A stretch of 25,659 bases of DNA from Propionibacteriaceae bacterium UBA5174 (GTDB taxonomy: Bacteria; Actinomycetota; Actinomycetes; Propionibacteriales; Propionibacteriaceae): positions 6,979 through 32,637 of the forward strand of contig DHWU01000023.1 of the NCBI GenBank assembly GCA_002413345.1, written 5' to 3'. The notes under the pieces were generated by a model. That model was not told the origin of the DNA, did not search any database, and saw nothing but the letters and a program-made list of their open reading frames with translations. Both the position numbers and the translations under genes were made by a program. Shown in pieces: positions 14,982-23,021 of this stretch (position 1 is its first letter; every line of letters begins with the position of its first letter).

Positions 14982-15775
14982 TGGTTGGGGCCTCGCAATT
15001 GTTCGGGATCGGTCTGTGGCTTTTTGCCAAACAGCCGATTCAACTGGCCGAGCCGGTAGCTGATTCCCCATCGAGTGGTCAGCAGCATGGCTTCGATCAC
15101 GATGGTTCCGCTCATCTTCGAATCGCCTAGTTCGCGTTCAACGAAGGTGATCGGCACTTCGGCTACCCGGTAGTGATTGCGTACCGCGCGCCAAATCAGG
15201 TCCACTTGGAAGCCGTAACCAGCCGCCTCCACGGCGGCGAGATCAATCCCGCGCAAGGTATCGGCTCGCCATGCGGCAAGTCCGCCAGTGGCGTCCTTTA
15301 CCGGAATGCCAAGCCACATCCGAGTCCACAGATTGCCGCCCCGGCTGAGTAGCTCGCGGTGCAGCGGCCAACCTTCAGTGGCGCCGCCGGGCACATAACG
15401 CGAGCCTTTCACCACATCAGCGGTCTTGAGTCGTTCCAGAATGGCTGGCAAGAACTCCGGCTGATGGGAACCATCGGCGTCGTGCTCAATCAGTACGTCA
15501 TAGCCAGCGTCCAAGCCCCAACGGAAACTGGCGATGTAGGCCGCCCCTAAGCCCTCTTTGCCGGTGCGGTGCAACACGTGAAGCTGATCATCAGCGGCGG
15601 CTAGGTCATCAGCAATCTGGCCGGTGCCGTCGGGAGAGTTGTCGTCGGCAATGAGAATATGGGCGGTTGGCACAGCCGCCCGGATTCTGGCGGTGATGGG
15701 GCCGACATTTTCCGCTTCGTTGTAGGTGGGGATTACCACCAGCACACGCTCTAGCGACGCTGCCGGATCAGCCAT
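14978..15775 (-). CDS. ppm1: Polyprenol monophosphomannose synthase (GT2 family)
   Basis: The 265-residue cytoplasmic-face glycosyltransferase moves mannose from GDP-mannose to polyprenyl phosphate, supplying donor for lipoglycans and protein O-mannosylation. GT2 motifs are present: VVIPTYNEAENV at the N-terminus, IADDNSPDGT, the metal-binding HDADGSHQPE, and the acceptor-side region DATGGLAAWR with YGFQVDLIWR. It lacks C-terminal membrane helices, as in bacterial Dpm1-type enzymes. ATG 15775 overlaps the lnt stop by 8 nt, so translation is probably coupled; in M. tuberculosis the corresponding Lnt and Ppm1 domains are fused in one protein. Frames that open further upstream lie inside lnt and are ignored. 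Confidence 0.92.
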   Translation of the reverse strand: MADPAASLERVLVVIPTYNEAENVGPITARIRAAVPTAHILIADDNSPDGTGQIADDLAAADDQLHVLHRTGKEGLGAAYIASFRWGLDAGYDVLIEHDADGSHQPEFLPAILERLKTADVVKGSRYVPGGATEGWPLHRELLSRGGNLWTRMWLGIPVKDATGGLAAWRADTLRGIDLAAVEAAGYGFQVDLIWRAVRNHYRVAEVPITFVERELGDSKMSGTIVIEAMLLTTRWGISYRLGQLNRLFGKKPQTDPEQLRGPNQ

Positions 15776-17324
15776 GTTCTGCTCCTGAGTCGGTTTCGGA
15801 CTTCGCCATTCTGCCGTAGAAAACGCTGGCCACAAGTCCGGCTAGGCCAAGGATGACCATACACAACTCCATCAAGGTGCCATAGACGACGGCAGGGGTC
15901 CCTCCCTCGCGTACCGGAAGCGTCACGACCCCAGACGCTGATTGGTGGTCGGTGGTCTGAAACGCAACGCTGCCGTCTGGGTTGATCAGGCCGGAAATGC
16001 CGCTAGTAGTCACCACCAACACCTCCCGACGAGACTCCATGGCGCGGGCGCGGGTGATCGCGAACTGTTGATCGATCTGCCCGGTGCCTTGGTACATCGC
16101 ATTCGAAGATTGCACCACCAACACCTGTGCGCCGTTGGTGAGGGTGTCATGAACGATGTTGTCGAAGGCGAGGTCGTAGCAAATGATCACGCCAAGTTTG
16201 ACTGTGCGTCCATTAGCCAAGGTGGGGGTGATCACGCCCGGCTGGGTGCCCGGGATTGAGTCAGCGCCCACATAGGCCAGTTCGGGTAGCAGAGGCAGCA
16301 GTAATGACCTCAGCGGAACCCACTCACCGAAGGGGACGATGCCCCTTTTCGCATATTCGGCCACCACCCCTTTGGTTGGATCCCACCAGAGCGAGACTGT
16401 CTGGCGAGTATCGGCTTTCTGATCTGCCACCACCGATCCGACCAGTATCGGCAGCTGAGTGCGGTTGAGTGCGGCTTGGACCAAAGCTCCGGTTCGATAG
16501 TCGGTGAAGGGGTCCATGTCGGTGGAGTTTTCCGGCCACACAATGAAATCGGGACGCGGCAGTTCGCCGGCCTCGATTCGTTGCATCAGCCGGTTGGTTT
16601 CGGCAACCTGATTGGTGGTGATGCTGCGGGCTGGCCCGAGACCATAGACGCCACCGCCGGGAGCCCCGCCCTGCACCCAACCGACACTTAACTGGCCACT
16701 GCTTTGGCCAGGCACGATGAGCAGCCCCAAGGCACTGACTCCGATCGCTGCAGCCAGCCCGCCAGCTACGACGCCAGTGCGTTTGAGCGAGACGCGTTCG
16801 CCGAGCCAGGCGAGGAGTTGGGCCAAAGCCGCAGTGATGAATCCGACTCCGGCAACGCCCAACACTGGCAAACCCCAGGCAAGTGGCGAATCCACCATGG
16901 CGTAGCCAAGTCGCATCCAGCCGAAACCGCCGAAGGGAAACCTCGCATAGGTGAACTCGGTGATGGTCCAGGCACCTGCGGCGGCTAGTGGCCACCACGG
17001 CGTCTTGCCAGCGATCTTCACCAGAGCGCCGAGCGCTGCGAAGAACACCGCTTCGACTGCCACTAGCCCAATCATTGCCTCGACGAAAATGATTTGCATC
17101 CAGTTCAGGCCCAAACCCAAGAACCCCAGCCCAAAGGCGTATCCCAGGCCAGCTGCGCCGCGCATCCTGGTTGCCGCCAGCACACAGCTACTCAATCCGG
17201 CGACGCCGATGATCGTCAACGGCCACCAGCCGTAGGGGGCGAAACCAAGTGCGGTGATTAGTCCAGAGGCTGCGGCTAAGCCGATCCGGACAATCGGATG
17301 TCTGCCGCTGAGCCAAGAAATCAC
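15768..17324 (-). CDS. lnt: Apolipoprotein N-acyltransferase
   Basis: The 518-residue membrane enzyme N-acylates the N-terminal cysteine of lipoproteins, the last maturation step. The N-terminal half (to about residue 205) is a set of hydrophobic helices with the usual GFAPYGWWPL opening. The second half is a nitrilase-like domain with the catalytic triad Glu265 (VWPENSTD), Lys326 (AKRGIVPFGEW) and Cys382 (VIICYDLAF). A last hydrophobic segment is near the C-terminus. The start codon is GTG 17324, with TAGGCT ending 6 nt upstream, suggesting a leaderless transcript that continues into ppm1 and fxsA. Confidence 0.94.
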   Translation of the reverse strand: MISWLSGRHPIVRIGLAAASGLITALGFAPYGWWPLTIIGVAGLSSCVLAATRMRGAAGLGYAFGLGFLGLGLNWMQIIFVEAMIGLVAVEAVFFAALGALVKIAGKTPWWPLAAAGAWTITEFTYARFPFGGFGWMRLGYAMVDSPLAWGLPVLGVAGVGFITAALAQLLAWLGERVSLKRTGVVAGGLAAAIGVSALGLLIVPGQSSGQLSVGWVQGGAPGGGVYGLGPARSITTNQVAETNRLMQRIEAGELPRPDFIVWPENSTDMDPFTDYRTGALVQAALNRTQLPILVGSVVADQKADTRQTVSLWWDPTKGVVAEYAKRGIVPFGEWVPLRSLLLPLLPELAYVGADSIPGTQPGVITPTLANGRTVKLGVIICYDLAFDNIVHDTLTNGAQVLVVQSSNAMYQGTGQIDQQFAITRARAMESRREVLVVTTSGISGLINPDGSVAFQTTDHQSASGVVTLPVREGGTPAVVYGTLMELCMVILGLAGLVASVFYGRMAKSETDSGAEHG

Positions 17325-17330
17325 CGCGCC

Positions 17331-17336
17331 AGCCTA
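17331..17336 (-). promoter_or_regulatory. Candidate leaderless -10 element for lnt-ppm1-fxsA
   Basis: The minus strand reads TAGGCT, ending 6 nt before GTG 17324; the intervening GGCGCG is not a Shine-Dalgarno. Confidence 0.42.
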
Positions 17337-17525
17337 GCCTCCCGCTCAGCCGAACCCCGGTTGGGTCGCTTTTGAGGTCTGGTCTGGCTCAGGTCTTGGG
17401 TGGAACCGGGTATGCAGCCCGTATCTGGCGCAGAGTTGGCCCGATAAGGGACGTAGCTTGGGTTGGCCATCCGCGAAGCCAGGAAACGCTGCTGAAAAGG
17501 GTGGCAACCTGGTTTCGGTGGCAGC

Positions 17526-18434
17526 ATGGTGGGCATGGCCCAGCCCCGGTTACTGCTGTTCGATACCGCCTCGGTGTACTACCGGGCCTATTACGCGTTG
17601 CCGACTAGTCTGCGCGGCCGCGACGGCCAACCAACCAATGCGGTGCGCGGATTGTTGGACACCTTGGCTCGCTTCATCGGCGAGTACTCCCCCACTCAGC
17701 TGGCCTGGTGTTGGGATGACGCGTGGCGTCCGAGCTGGCGGGTTCGCTTGGAACCTGCGTACAAGGCACAGCGGGTTGGCGCCGATGGTGCTGAAGAAGC
17801 TCCCGAAGAGCTCACCGCGCAGGTGCCGCTGATTCGTGAAGTGCTGGCGGCTCTGGGGCTGGCGGTGATCGGGGCGGCCGACTTTGAGGCTGACGATGTA
17901 ATCGCAACTTTGGCCGCGGCAAGCCAGGTTCCCACCGATGTGGTCACTGGTGACCGCGACCTATTTCAGGTGGTTGATGATGCCCGATCGGTTCGAGTGT
18001 TGTACCTGGGGCGCGGCGGTCATGAACGGGTGGACGCGACTTGGTTGGGTCAGCGATACGCAGTCACACCAAGTCGGTATGTGGATTTCGCCGTGCTGCG
18101 AGGAGACCCTTCTGATGGGTTGCCAGGTGTGCCCGGAATCGGCGAAAAGACCGCAGCTGCCCTAGTCAACCCCTATTCCAGTCTGGACGCCATGGTGGCG
18201 GCGGCGTTTGCGGGTCGATTGCCGGCGCGCCAAAGCAAGGCGCTGATCGCGGCACAGGCCTACCTGGAGACAGCCCGAAAGGTGGTGACCGCGGTGACTG
18301 AGGTGGAGCTGCCGAGGACGGATCTTCGGCTCCCCCACTCCCCCGCTGACCCCGCTCGATTCGCTGAACTCAGCGATCAACTCAACCTGGGAAATAGCGC
18401 CACTCGAATCGTGGCCGCCATGGCGAAGGCTTAG
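17526..18434 (+). CDS. 5'-3' exonuclease (FEN/PolA-type, stand-alone)
   Basis: The 302-residue protein corresponds to the 5'-nuclease domain of DNA polymerase I encoded without a polymerase. It shows the acidic N-terminal LLFDTASVYYRAYYALP, the ADFEADDVIA and VTGDRDLFQVV metal-binding segments, and the helix-hairpin-helix GVPGIGEKTAAAL that binds DNA. It would remove flaps or RNA primers during replication and repair. ATG 17526 and ATG 17535 are both possible; each has a GGTGG or GGTGGG a few bases upstream. Its stop overlaps the convergent metW stop by 4 nt (18431-18434). A similar stand-alone copy occurs in mycobacteria. Confidence 0.9.
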   Translation: MVGMAQPRLLLFDTASVYYRAYYALPTSLRGRDGQPTNAVRGLLDTLARFIGEYSPTQLAWCWDDAWRPSWRVRLEPAYKAQRVGADGAEEAPEELTAQVPLIREVLAALGLAVIGAADFEADDVIATLAAASQVPTDVVTGDRDLFQVVDDARSVRVLYLGRGGHERVDATWLGQRYAVTPSRYVDFAVLRGDPSDGLPGVPGIGEKTAAALVNPYSSLDAMVAAAFAGRLPARQSKALIAAQAYLETARKVVTAVTEVELPRTDLRLPHSPADPARFAELSDQLNLGNSATRIVAAMAKA

Positions 18435-19024
18435 GCCCGCAACACGTAGACCGCGGCAGAACCCATCAGATTCGCCAGGTGTCCGCGAGTGTGTGCCGGA
18501 CGCCCACTGGGGTTCAACACAATCCGCTGCTCGGTGTTCAGGCCGATTTCGGCGAACAACTGTTCCAGATCGGCCAAAGTGGTGAACCGCAGGTTCGGGG
18601 TGTCGTACCAGGAATAAGGCAGATCTCGCGACATCGGCATCCGTCCGCGCAATAGCCGCAAGCGGTTGCGCAGCAAGCCAAAGTTCGGCACGGAGACGAT
18701 CAGCTGATCGCCGATCCGAGCCATCTCCTGCAGCACTTCCCGGGGACGACGAATGGTCTGAATGGTGCGTGACAGAACCACCACGTCGTAGGAGTTGTCG
18801 GCGAAATAGTCGAGCTCGGTGTCGATGTCCAACTCCACCACTGGTACGCCGGTCGAGATGGCTGCTACGACGGCTGCTGGATCGATCTCCACACCGGTTC
18901 CGCGGCAATCCGAGTTGGCGATCAGATCGGCCAGCAGCGAGCCAGATCCGCAGCCCAGGTCGAGCACTCGCGATCCCGACGGGATCAGGCCAGCCAAAAG
19001 GGCCAGTTCGGGACGCAGACTCAT
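18431..19024 (-). CDS. metW: MetW methionine biosynthesis protein
   Basis: The 197-residue SAM-methyltransferase-like protein matches MetW, which works with MetX in homoserine acylation for methionine synthesis. It has the SAM-binding motif VLDLGCGSG (about 20-28), the VEIDP acidic loop, and the MetW-typical YDVVVLSRTIQTIRRPREVLQEM and NPSGRPAHTRG-like stretches. ATG 19024 overlaps the metX stop as ATGA, so the two are translationally coupled. MetW is thought to support MetX activity and is not known to methylate a substrate. Confidence 0.93.
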   Translation of the reverse strand: MSLRPELALLAGLIPSGSRVLDLGCGSGSLLADLIANSDCRGTGVEIDPAAVVAAISTGVPVVELDIDTELDYFADNSYDVVVLSRTIQTIRRPREVLQEMARIGDQLIVSVPNFGLLRNRLRLLRGRMPMSRDLPYSWYDTPNLRFTTLADLEQLFAEIGLNTEQRIVLNPSGRPAHTRGHLANLMGSAAVYVLRA

Positions 19025-20172
19025 CGGGTCACCTCGCTCAGGGCGCGGTCAAAGTAGGCGCGCAGCGTGTCGTGATAGCTGGGCAGGGGCAGCAGAAAGG
19101 AGTCATGTCCCCACGGTGAGGTGATCTCACGGAAGGTGACTGGCTGTTCGGCTCGCTCCAATTGGTTGGCGATCCGCCGGGAGTGTTCGGTGCTGAACCG
19201 CCAGTCGGTGTCAAAAGACATCACCAAGAACTTCACCGGGTTGGCCCGCACCGCATCGAGGACGGACGGGTCGGCGAAGGGGTCGAAATAGTCCATCACC
19301 CGGGACAGATACAGATAGCTGAGCGCATCGAAACGCTCGGTGAACACGTGGCCTTGGTGGTCGAGGTAACTCTCCACGGCAAAATCGATGCCAAAACCGG
19401 GGGTATCGCTGGCCGGGTGGGGGTCGCGTCCGAACTTCTCGGTGAGGGCATCTTCGGACAGGTAAGTGATGTGGGCCATCATGCGTGCGATCGCCAGGCC
19501 GATATCGGGAGTGGTCTGGTTTGCGGCATAGTTTCCGTCAGCGAAGTCCGGGTCGTCCATGATCGCTCGACGCGCGACTGCCGAGAAGGCGATGTTCTGG
19601 GCAGTAAGTCGACTAGACGCAGCGATGACCACCGCCGTGGCCAGTTCGGACGGGTAACGCAGTGCCCAATCCAGGGCCTGCATGCCGCCTAATGAGCCGC
19701 CCAGTACGGCCAGCAGTCGCGGAATCTCCAGGTGACGAACAAGGCCGCGATGCACCTCAACGAGATCGGCCACAGTCAACAGCGGGAAACTCAGCCCGTA
19801 GCTGATCCCGGTTGCGGGATCTATTGAGGACGGCCCGGTCGTGCCGAGGCAGCCGCCCAATATGTTGGCGCAGATTACGTAGAACCGGTTGGTATCTAGC
19901 GGTTTGCCCGGTCCGATCAGGTTGTCCCACCATCCGGCTCGTTTGTCTGCGGGATGCCAGCCTGCAGCGTGGGCATCGCCAGTGAGGGCGTGGCAGATGA
20001 ACACGGCATTACTGCGGTCGGCGTTCAGGCTGCCGTAGGTTTCGTAAGCGACATCGATCGGACCTAGGTTGGCCCCACTGGCCAAAGTCAGCGGCGCGTC
20101 GGTGGTGAAGATGCGCGCGGTCTGGGTTTCCACTTGCCCGAGCGAATCCGGTTCGAGCGGGTCCGCACCCAT
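19021..20172 (-). CDS. metX: Homoserine O-acyltransferase MetX
   Basis: The 383-residue alpha/beta-hydrolase-fold enzyme acylates homoserine, usually with acetyl-CoA, in the first methionine-specific step. It shows VFICHALTGDAHAAG, the nucleophile elbow GGSLGG (Ser160), and the late Asp in SFDTDWRF and His in GHDSFLLP of the triad. Whether the acyl donor is acetyl- or succinyl-CoA cannot be settled by family membership alone. The frame is open to 20316, but ATG 20172 has AGGAGG 6 nt upstream and gives the normal length. It forms a unit with metW and is divergent from the YqeY gene. Confidence 0.94.
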   Translation of the reverse strand: MGADPLEPDSLGQVETQTARIFTTDAPLTLASGANLGPIDVAYETYGSLNADRSNAVFICHALTGDAHAAGWHPADKRAGWWDNLIGPGKPLDTNRFYVICANILGGCLGTTGPSSIDPATGISYGLSFPLLTVADLVEVHRGLVRHLEIPRLLAVLGGSLGGMQALDWALRYPSELATAVVIAASSRLTAQNIAFSAVARRAIMDDPDFADGNYAANQTTPDIGLAIARMMAHITYLSEDALTEKFGRDPHPASDTPGFGIDFAVESYLDHQGHVFTERFDALSYLYLSRVMDYFDPFADPSVLDAVRANPVKFLVMSFDTDWRFSTEHSRRIANQLERAEQPVTFREITSPWGHDSFLLPLPSYHDTLRAYFDRALSEVTR

Positions 20173-20199
20173 CAAATACCTCCTGACCGCCGAGTTCAC

Positions 20200-20205
20200 A
20201 GCATA
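20200..20205 (-). promoter_or_regulatory. Candidate -10 element for metX-metW
   Basis: The minus strand reads TATGCT, 27 nt before ATG 20172. A start about 7 nt downstream would give a leader of about 21 nt that contains the AGGAGG ribosome site. No SAM riboswitch or T-box is apparent in this short leader. Confidence 0.38.
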
Positions 20206-20270
20206 GCCCGGCGAGGCCACCCGCACTGGGCGTGAAACAATGCCGGATGCAAGCCGGGAAAGGACTGCTG

Positions 20271-20738
20271 ATGAGTGAACTGGCTGAACAAATCCAAGCC
20301 GACATGGTGGCTTCAATGAAGGCCCATGACGATCTGACTCGTTCCACCTTGCGCATGGTGATCGCTGCGATCAAGAACGAACAGGTTGCTGGTGACGAGG
20401 CCCGCAAGTTGTCCGACGACGAAGTATTGGTCGTGCTGAACAAGGAAGCAGCCAAACGGCGCGACTCCGCGCAGGCCTACACCAGTGGCGGACGGCCCGA
20501 ACTTGCAGCCAAGGAGCTCGCCGAGATCGAGGTCTTGCAGCGCTACCTTCCCGCGGCTCTGACTGAGTCCGAAGTGGACGCCATGATCGCCGAGGAGTTG
20601 GCTGCCGTTGAAGCCCAGCTTGGGGCGAAACCGGCACTCAAGCAGATGGGATTGGTGATGAAAGCGGTCACCGCTCGAGTCGCTGGCCGGGCCGATGGCT
20701 CAATGGTTGCGGCGAAGGTGAAGGCTCAGCTCAGCTGA
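20271..20738 (+). CDS. GatB/YqeY-domain protein
   Basis: The 155-residue protein has the YqeY fold related to the C-terminal tRNA-binding domain of GatB. Characteristic stretches are KAHDDLTRSTLRMVIAAIKN, LSDDEVLVVLNKEAAKRRDSAQAY and YLPAALTESEVDAMI. Its precise role is unknown. ATG 20271 has GGAAAGGA upstream; an open frame from 20232 adds 13 unconserved residues. It is transcribed divergently from metX. Confidence 0.92.
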   Translation: MSELAEQIQADMVASMKAHDDLTRSTLRMVIAAIKNEQVAGDEARKLSDDEVLVVLNKEAAKRRDSAQAYTSGGRPELAAKELAEIEVLQRYLPAALTESEVDAMIAEELAAVEAQLGAKPALKQMGLVMKAVTARVAGRADGSMVAAKVKAQLS

Positions 20739-20839
20739 ATGTCGTGAACCGCAGTCGGTCAAAGGGCCTGATTCCGAAACTCAGGTCGGGCCAGGGCTGG
20801 GAGTTCAAGCCTGCTTGGGGTTAGGCTGCCCACAGCAAA

Positions 20840-20857
20840 CGACACTTGACCGTGTCG
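20840..20857. other. Short hairpin upstream of the EamA transporter gene
   Basis: CGACAC (20840-20845) and GTGTCG (20852-20857) flank TTGACC. The dyad could be an operator overlapping a -35-like TTGACC, but no matching -10 was found at normal spacing. The rest of 20739-20913 shows nothing recognisable. Confidence 0.25.
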
Positions 20858-20913
20858 AGTGCCTCAAACGCCCCCGTGATATCCAGTAGTGCCGACGGCT
20901 TGTTAAGGACGAC

Positions 20914-21798
20914 ATGGGCTTCCGGGGGATCATTGCCTACAGCAGCCTGGCGCTGTTTTGGGCCGCGTTCTTCGTGTCGCTGCGCGTGAGCGTGGTTGAA
21001 CTAGGCGTCGGTCTGACCGTTGGAGTCTTCGGGCTGGTTGGCGCGGTCGCCTTGGCCGCATTGTCGGTGGCGGTGGGTCGAAAGCTGGCTTGGCGGCTGT
21101 CCTGGGGTGAGGTTCTGGGCGGGGCCGGGCTCGCCCTAGTGATCCTGAGTACGACGGTCTACGCCATTTCTCAACTCGGCGCCGGTCTGGCTGCGGTGAT
21201 AATCAGCGCCATCCCACTGGCTGCGACAGTAGTCGGTCAGATGCGGGGCGAGGAACGGGTAACCGGCCTTGGCGCGATTTCGTTGGTGCTAGGCATCGTT
21301 GGCCTAATGCTGGTGTCATCTTTCGCATCTGGTGCGCCAAGTTGGGCGTTCATCTCCGGTGTTCAGTCGGCACTGATTGCTGCGGTGGCTGCTGGAGCCT
21401 TTGGTAGTGCGATCGTCACTCGGTTGCGTTCGGCGCACTCCTTGGAGACGACCATCGTGGCGGCCGGAATTGTTGGCGTGGCGGGCCTCGTGGTGGCCCC
21501 GTTCACGCCAGCGGTTCATCCGAGCAATGGTTGGGACCTGATTCTGGTCGCGGCGGTGGCGGCAATTTGTGCCTTTTTGGTCTTGTTTGCATTGTCGAGC
21601 GCCAGCGACGGCGTGCCGCGTCGGACGGCAGCCACTTTGCCCGGAGTTGGCACCTTGCTGGCGCTGATCGCCGCCGTGGTGATTCTGCACGAGCAGGTGT
21701 CAGCGGTGCAGGTGCTTGGCATGTTGTTGATCTTGGCAGGAACCGGGTTGCTACGAGGATTGGTGCCGCACTGGTTCCCGGCGTCCTGGCGGGCCTGA
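20914..21798 (+). CDS. EamA/DMT-superfamily transporter
   Basis: The 294-residue protein has about ten hydrophobic segments arranged as two EamA-like halves (about residues 1-135 and 148-285), the drug/metabolite transporter layout. The second half ends in the typical pattern of conserved Glu followed by a hydrophobic helix, VVILHEQVSAVQVLGMLLILAG. The substrate is unknown. AAGGA precedes ATG 20914. The AI-2E-family gene follows after 35 nt but appears to have its own leaderless promoter. Confidence 0.88.
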   Translation: MGFRGIIAYSSLALFWAAFFVSLRVSVVELGVGLTVGVFGLVGAVALAALSVAVGRKLAWRLSWGEVLGGAGLALVILSTTVYAISQLGAGLAAVIISAIPLAATVVGQMRGEERVTGLGAISLVLGIVGLMLVSSFASGAPSWAFISGVQSALIAAVAAGAFGSAIVTRLRSAHSLETTIVAAGIVGVAGLVVAPFTPAVHPSNGWDLILVAAVAAICAFLVLFALSSASDGVPRRTAATLPGVGTLLALIAAVVILHEQVSAVQVLGMLLILAGTGLLRGLVPHWFPASWRA

Positions 21799-21821
21799 AC
21801 CACCGGGGGCAAAGCTTTGAT

Positions 21822-21827
21822 TACGCT
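21822..21827 (+). promoter_or_regulatory. Candidate leaderless -10 element for the AI-2E-family gene
   Basis: TACGCT ends 6 nt before ATG 21834, between the EamA stop and this start; there is no Shine-Dalgarno. Confidence 0.42.
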
Positions 21828-21833
21828 TCGTGC

Positions 21834-23003
21834 ATGACTGAACCCGAGGCGACCCAATCCGCTGACGTTCCCGACTCTGCTGACGTTTCCGATTCGCCAG
21901 CGCCACCAACTGCAAAAGCCCGCAGGCCACTTCATGTCCTAGCCGACTTGGGCCATCCCTTCGCCTGGGGCTTTTTGGCCGCGGTTGGTGCGTTGGTAGC
22001 GGTCTCGCTCAGCGGTGCTTTGGCCGCGCTGTCGACGGTGCTGGTGTGGATCGGTGCGGCGTTATTCATTGCCTTAGCCCTAGACCCGATGGTGCGTTGG
22101 CTTGAACGGCATCGAATGTCGCGTGGAGTGAGTATCACGACGGTGTTTGTTGGGTTCATCCTGCTGCTTGGTGGATTGCTCGCTTTGGTGACTCCGCAGG
22201 CCGTCGTTCAGATCGGGCAATTTGCGGCTGCGGTGCCTGACTACGTCGCGAGTCTGCAGAATGCAGACTGGTTCAAGTCGGCGATCGCGGCTACCGGCCA
22301 GCAGAACCTGTATGACAGCGTGCTGAATCAGGCACGCACTTGGTTTTCGAACCCGGCCAACCTGCTGGCCTTGGGTGGCGGTGCGCTGTCGGTAGGCACT
22401 GGAGTGGTCAACGGCCTGTGGGGCGCCTTCATCGTGATGGTGCTAACCCTCTACTTCCTGGCATCACTAAGCAGCATCCAATCTGGGATCGTCCGGATCA
22501 CCCCAGCCTACGGACGCGAACAGATGGCCGGGTTCGTCAAACGGATCACCGAAGCCGTGGGCAGCTATGTCTCTGGGATGGCTATTCTCGCCATCATCAA
22601 CGCAGCGTTCGCCTTCATTGTGCTGAGCCTGCTGGGAGTGCCTTTCGCGGCTCTGTTGGCCGCATTGGCGCTGGCGATCACGATGATTCCGATGGTGGGA
22701 TCACTGTTGTTCTTGATTTTGGCGACAGCAGTCTCGCTGTTCACTTCGTTCTGGGCCGGTCTGATCTTCGCGGTGGTCTATTTGGTGTACCAACAGGTGG
22801 AGGCCTACGTGCTGACGCCGCGCATCATGAGCAAAGCGGTCAGTATTCCCGGACCATTCGTTGTGATCGGTGCCATGGTGGGCGCAACCTTGCTCGGGCT
22901 GTTAGGCGCGTTGGTGGCAGTGCCGGTCACCGCGTCCTTGTTGATGATCATGTCCGAGGTGTTCTTGCCCAGGCAGGACGCCAAGACCGTGCGCCTGGAA
23001 TGA
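21834..23003 (+). CDS. AI-2E-family (PF01594-type) membrane permease
   Basis: The 389-residue protein has a polar N-terminal tail with the repeated SADVPD/SADVSD and a Pro/Ala-rich linker, then about eight hydrophobic segments. The pattern of ALDPMVRWLERHRMSRG after the second helix, and later QVEAYVLTPRIMSKAVSIPG with the final GALVAVPVTASL, is characteristic of the AI-2E/YdiK/TqsA family of exporters and Na+(Li+)/H+ antiporters. Substrate is not predictable. The open frame extends back to 21531 inside the EamA gene and is ignored. It is the last plus-strand gene before the minus-strand nitrogenase locus, whose AnfO stop is 18 nt away. Confidence 0.9.
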   Translation: MTEPEATQSADVPDSADVSDSPAPPTAKARRPLHVLADLGHPFAWGFLAAVGALVAVSLSGALAALSTVLVWIGAALFIALALDPMVRWLERHRMSRGVSITTVFVGFILLLGGLLALVTPQAVVQIGQFAAAVPDYVASLQNADWFKSAIAATGQQNLYDSVLNQARTWFSNPANLLALGGGALSVGTGVVNGLWGAFIVMVLTLYFLASLSSIQSGIVRITPAYGREQMAGFVKRITEAVGSYVSGMAILAIINAAFAFIVLSLLGVPFAALLAALALAITMIPMVGSLLFLILATAVSLFTSFWAGLIFAVVYLVYQQVEAYVLTPRIMSKAVSIPGPFVVIGAMVGATLLGLLGALVAVPVTASLLMIMSEVFLPRQDAKTVRLE

Positions 23004-23021
23004 TCCACTGGACTGGCCAGA

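Noticed and set aside
16324..16998. 224-residue minus-strand open frame inside lnt
   Set aside because: It is an alternate-frame shadow of lnt with Arg/His-rich composition typical of out-of-frame GC-rich DNA.
19162..19692. 176-residue plus-strand open frame
   Set aside because: It is the antisense shadow of metX, which has full family motifs and a strong ribosome site.
20173..20270. Possible SAM riboswitch or T-box upstream of metX
   Set aside because: The expected leader is only about 20 nt and is followed by a plain AGGAGG site; no structured aptamer fits.
20800..20830. GAGTTCAAGCCTGC resembling a tRNA T-arm
   Set aside because: No matching acceptor, D or anticodon arms can be drawn around it.
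21531..21833. N-terminal extension of the AI-2E-family frame
   Set aside because: It lies inside the EamA gene in another frame, is not conserved in kind, and the ATG at 21834 has its own promoter-like hexamer.
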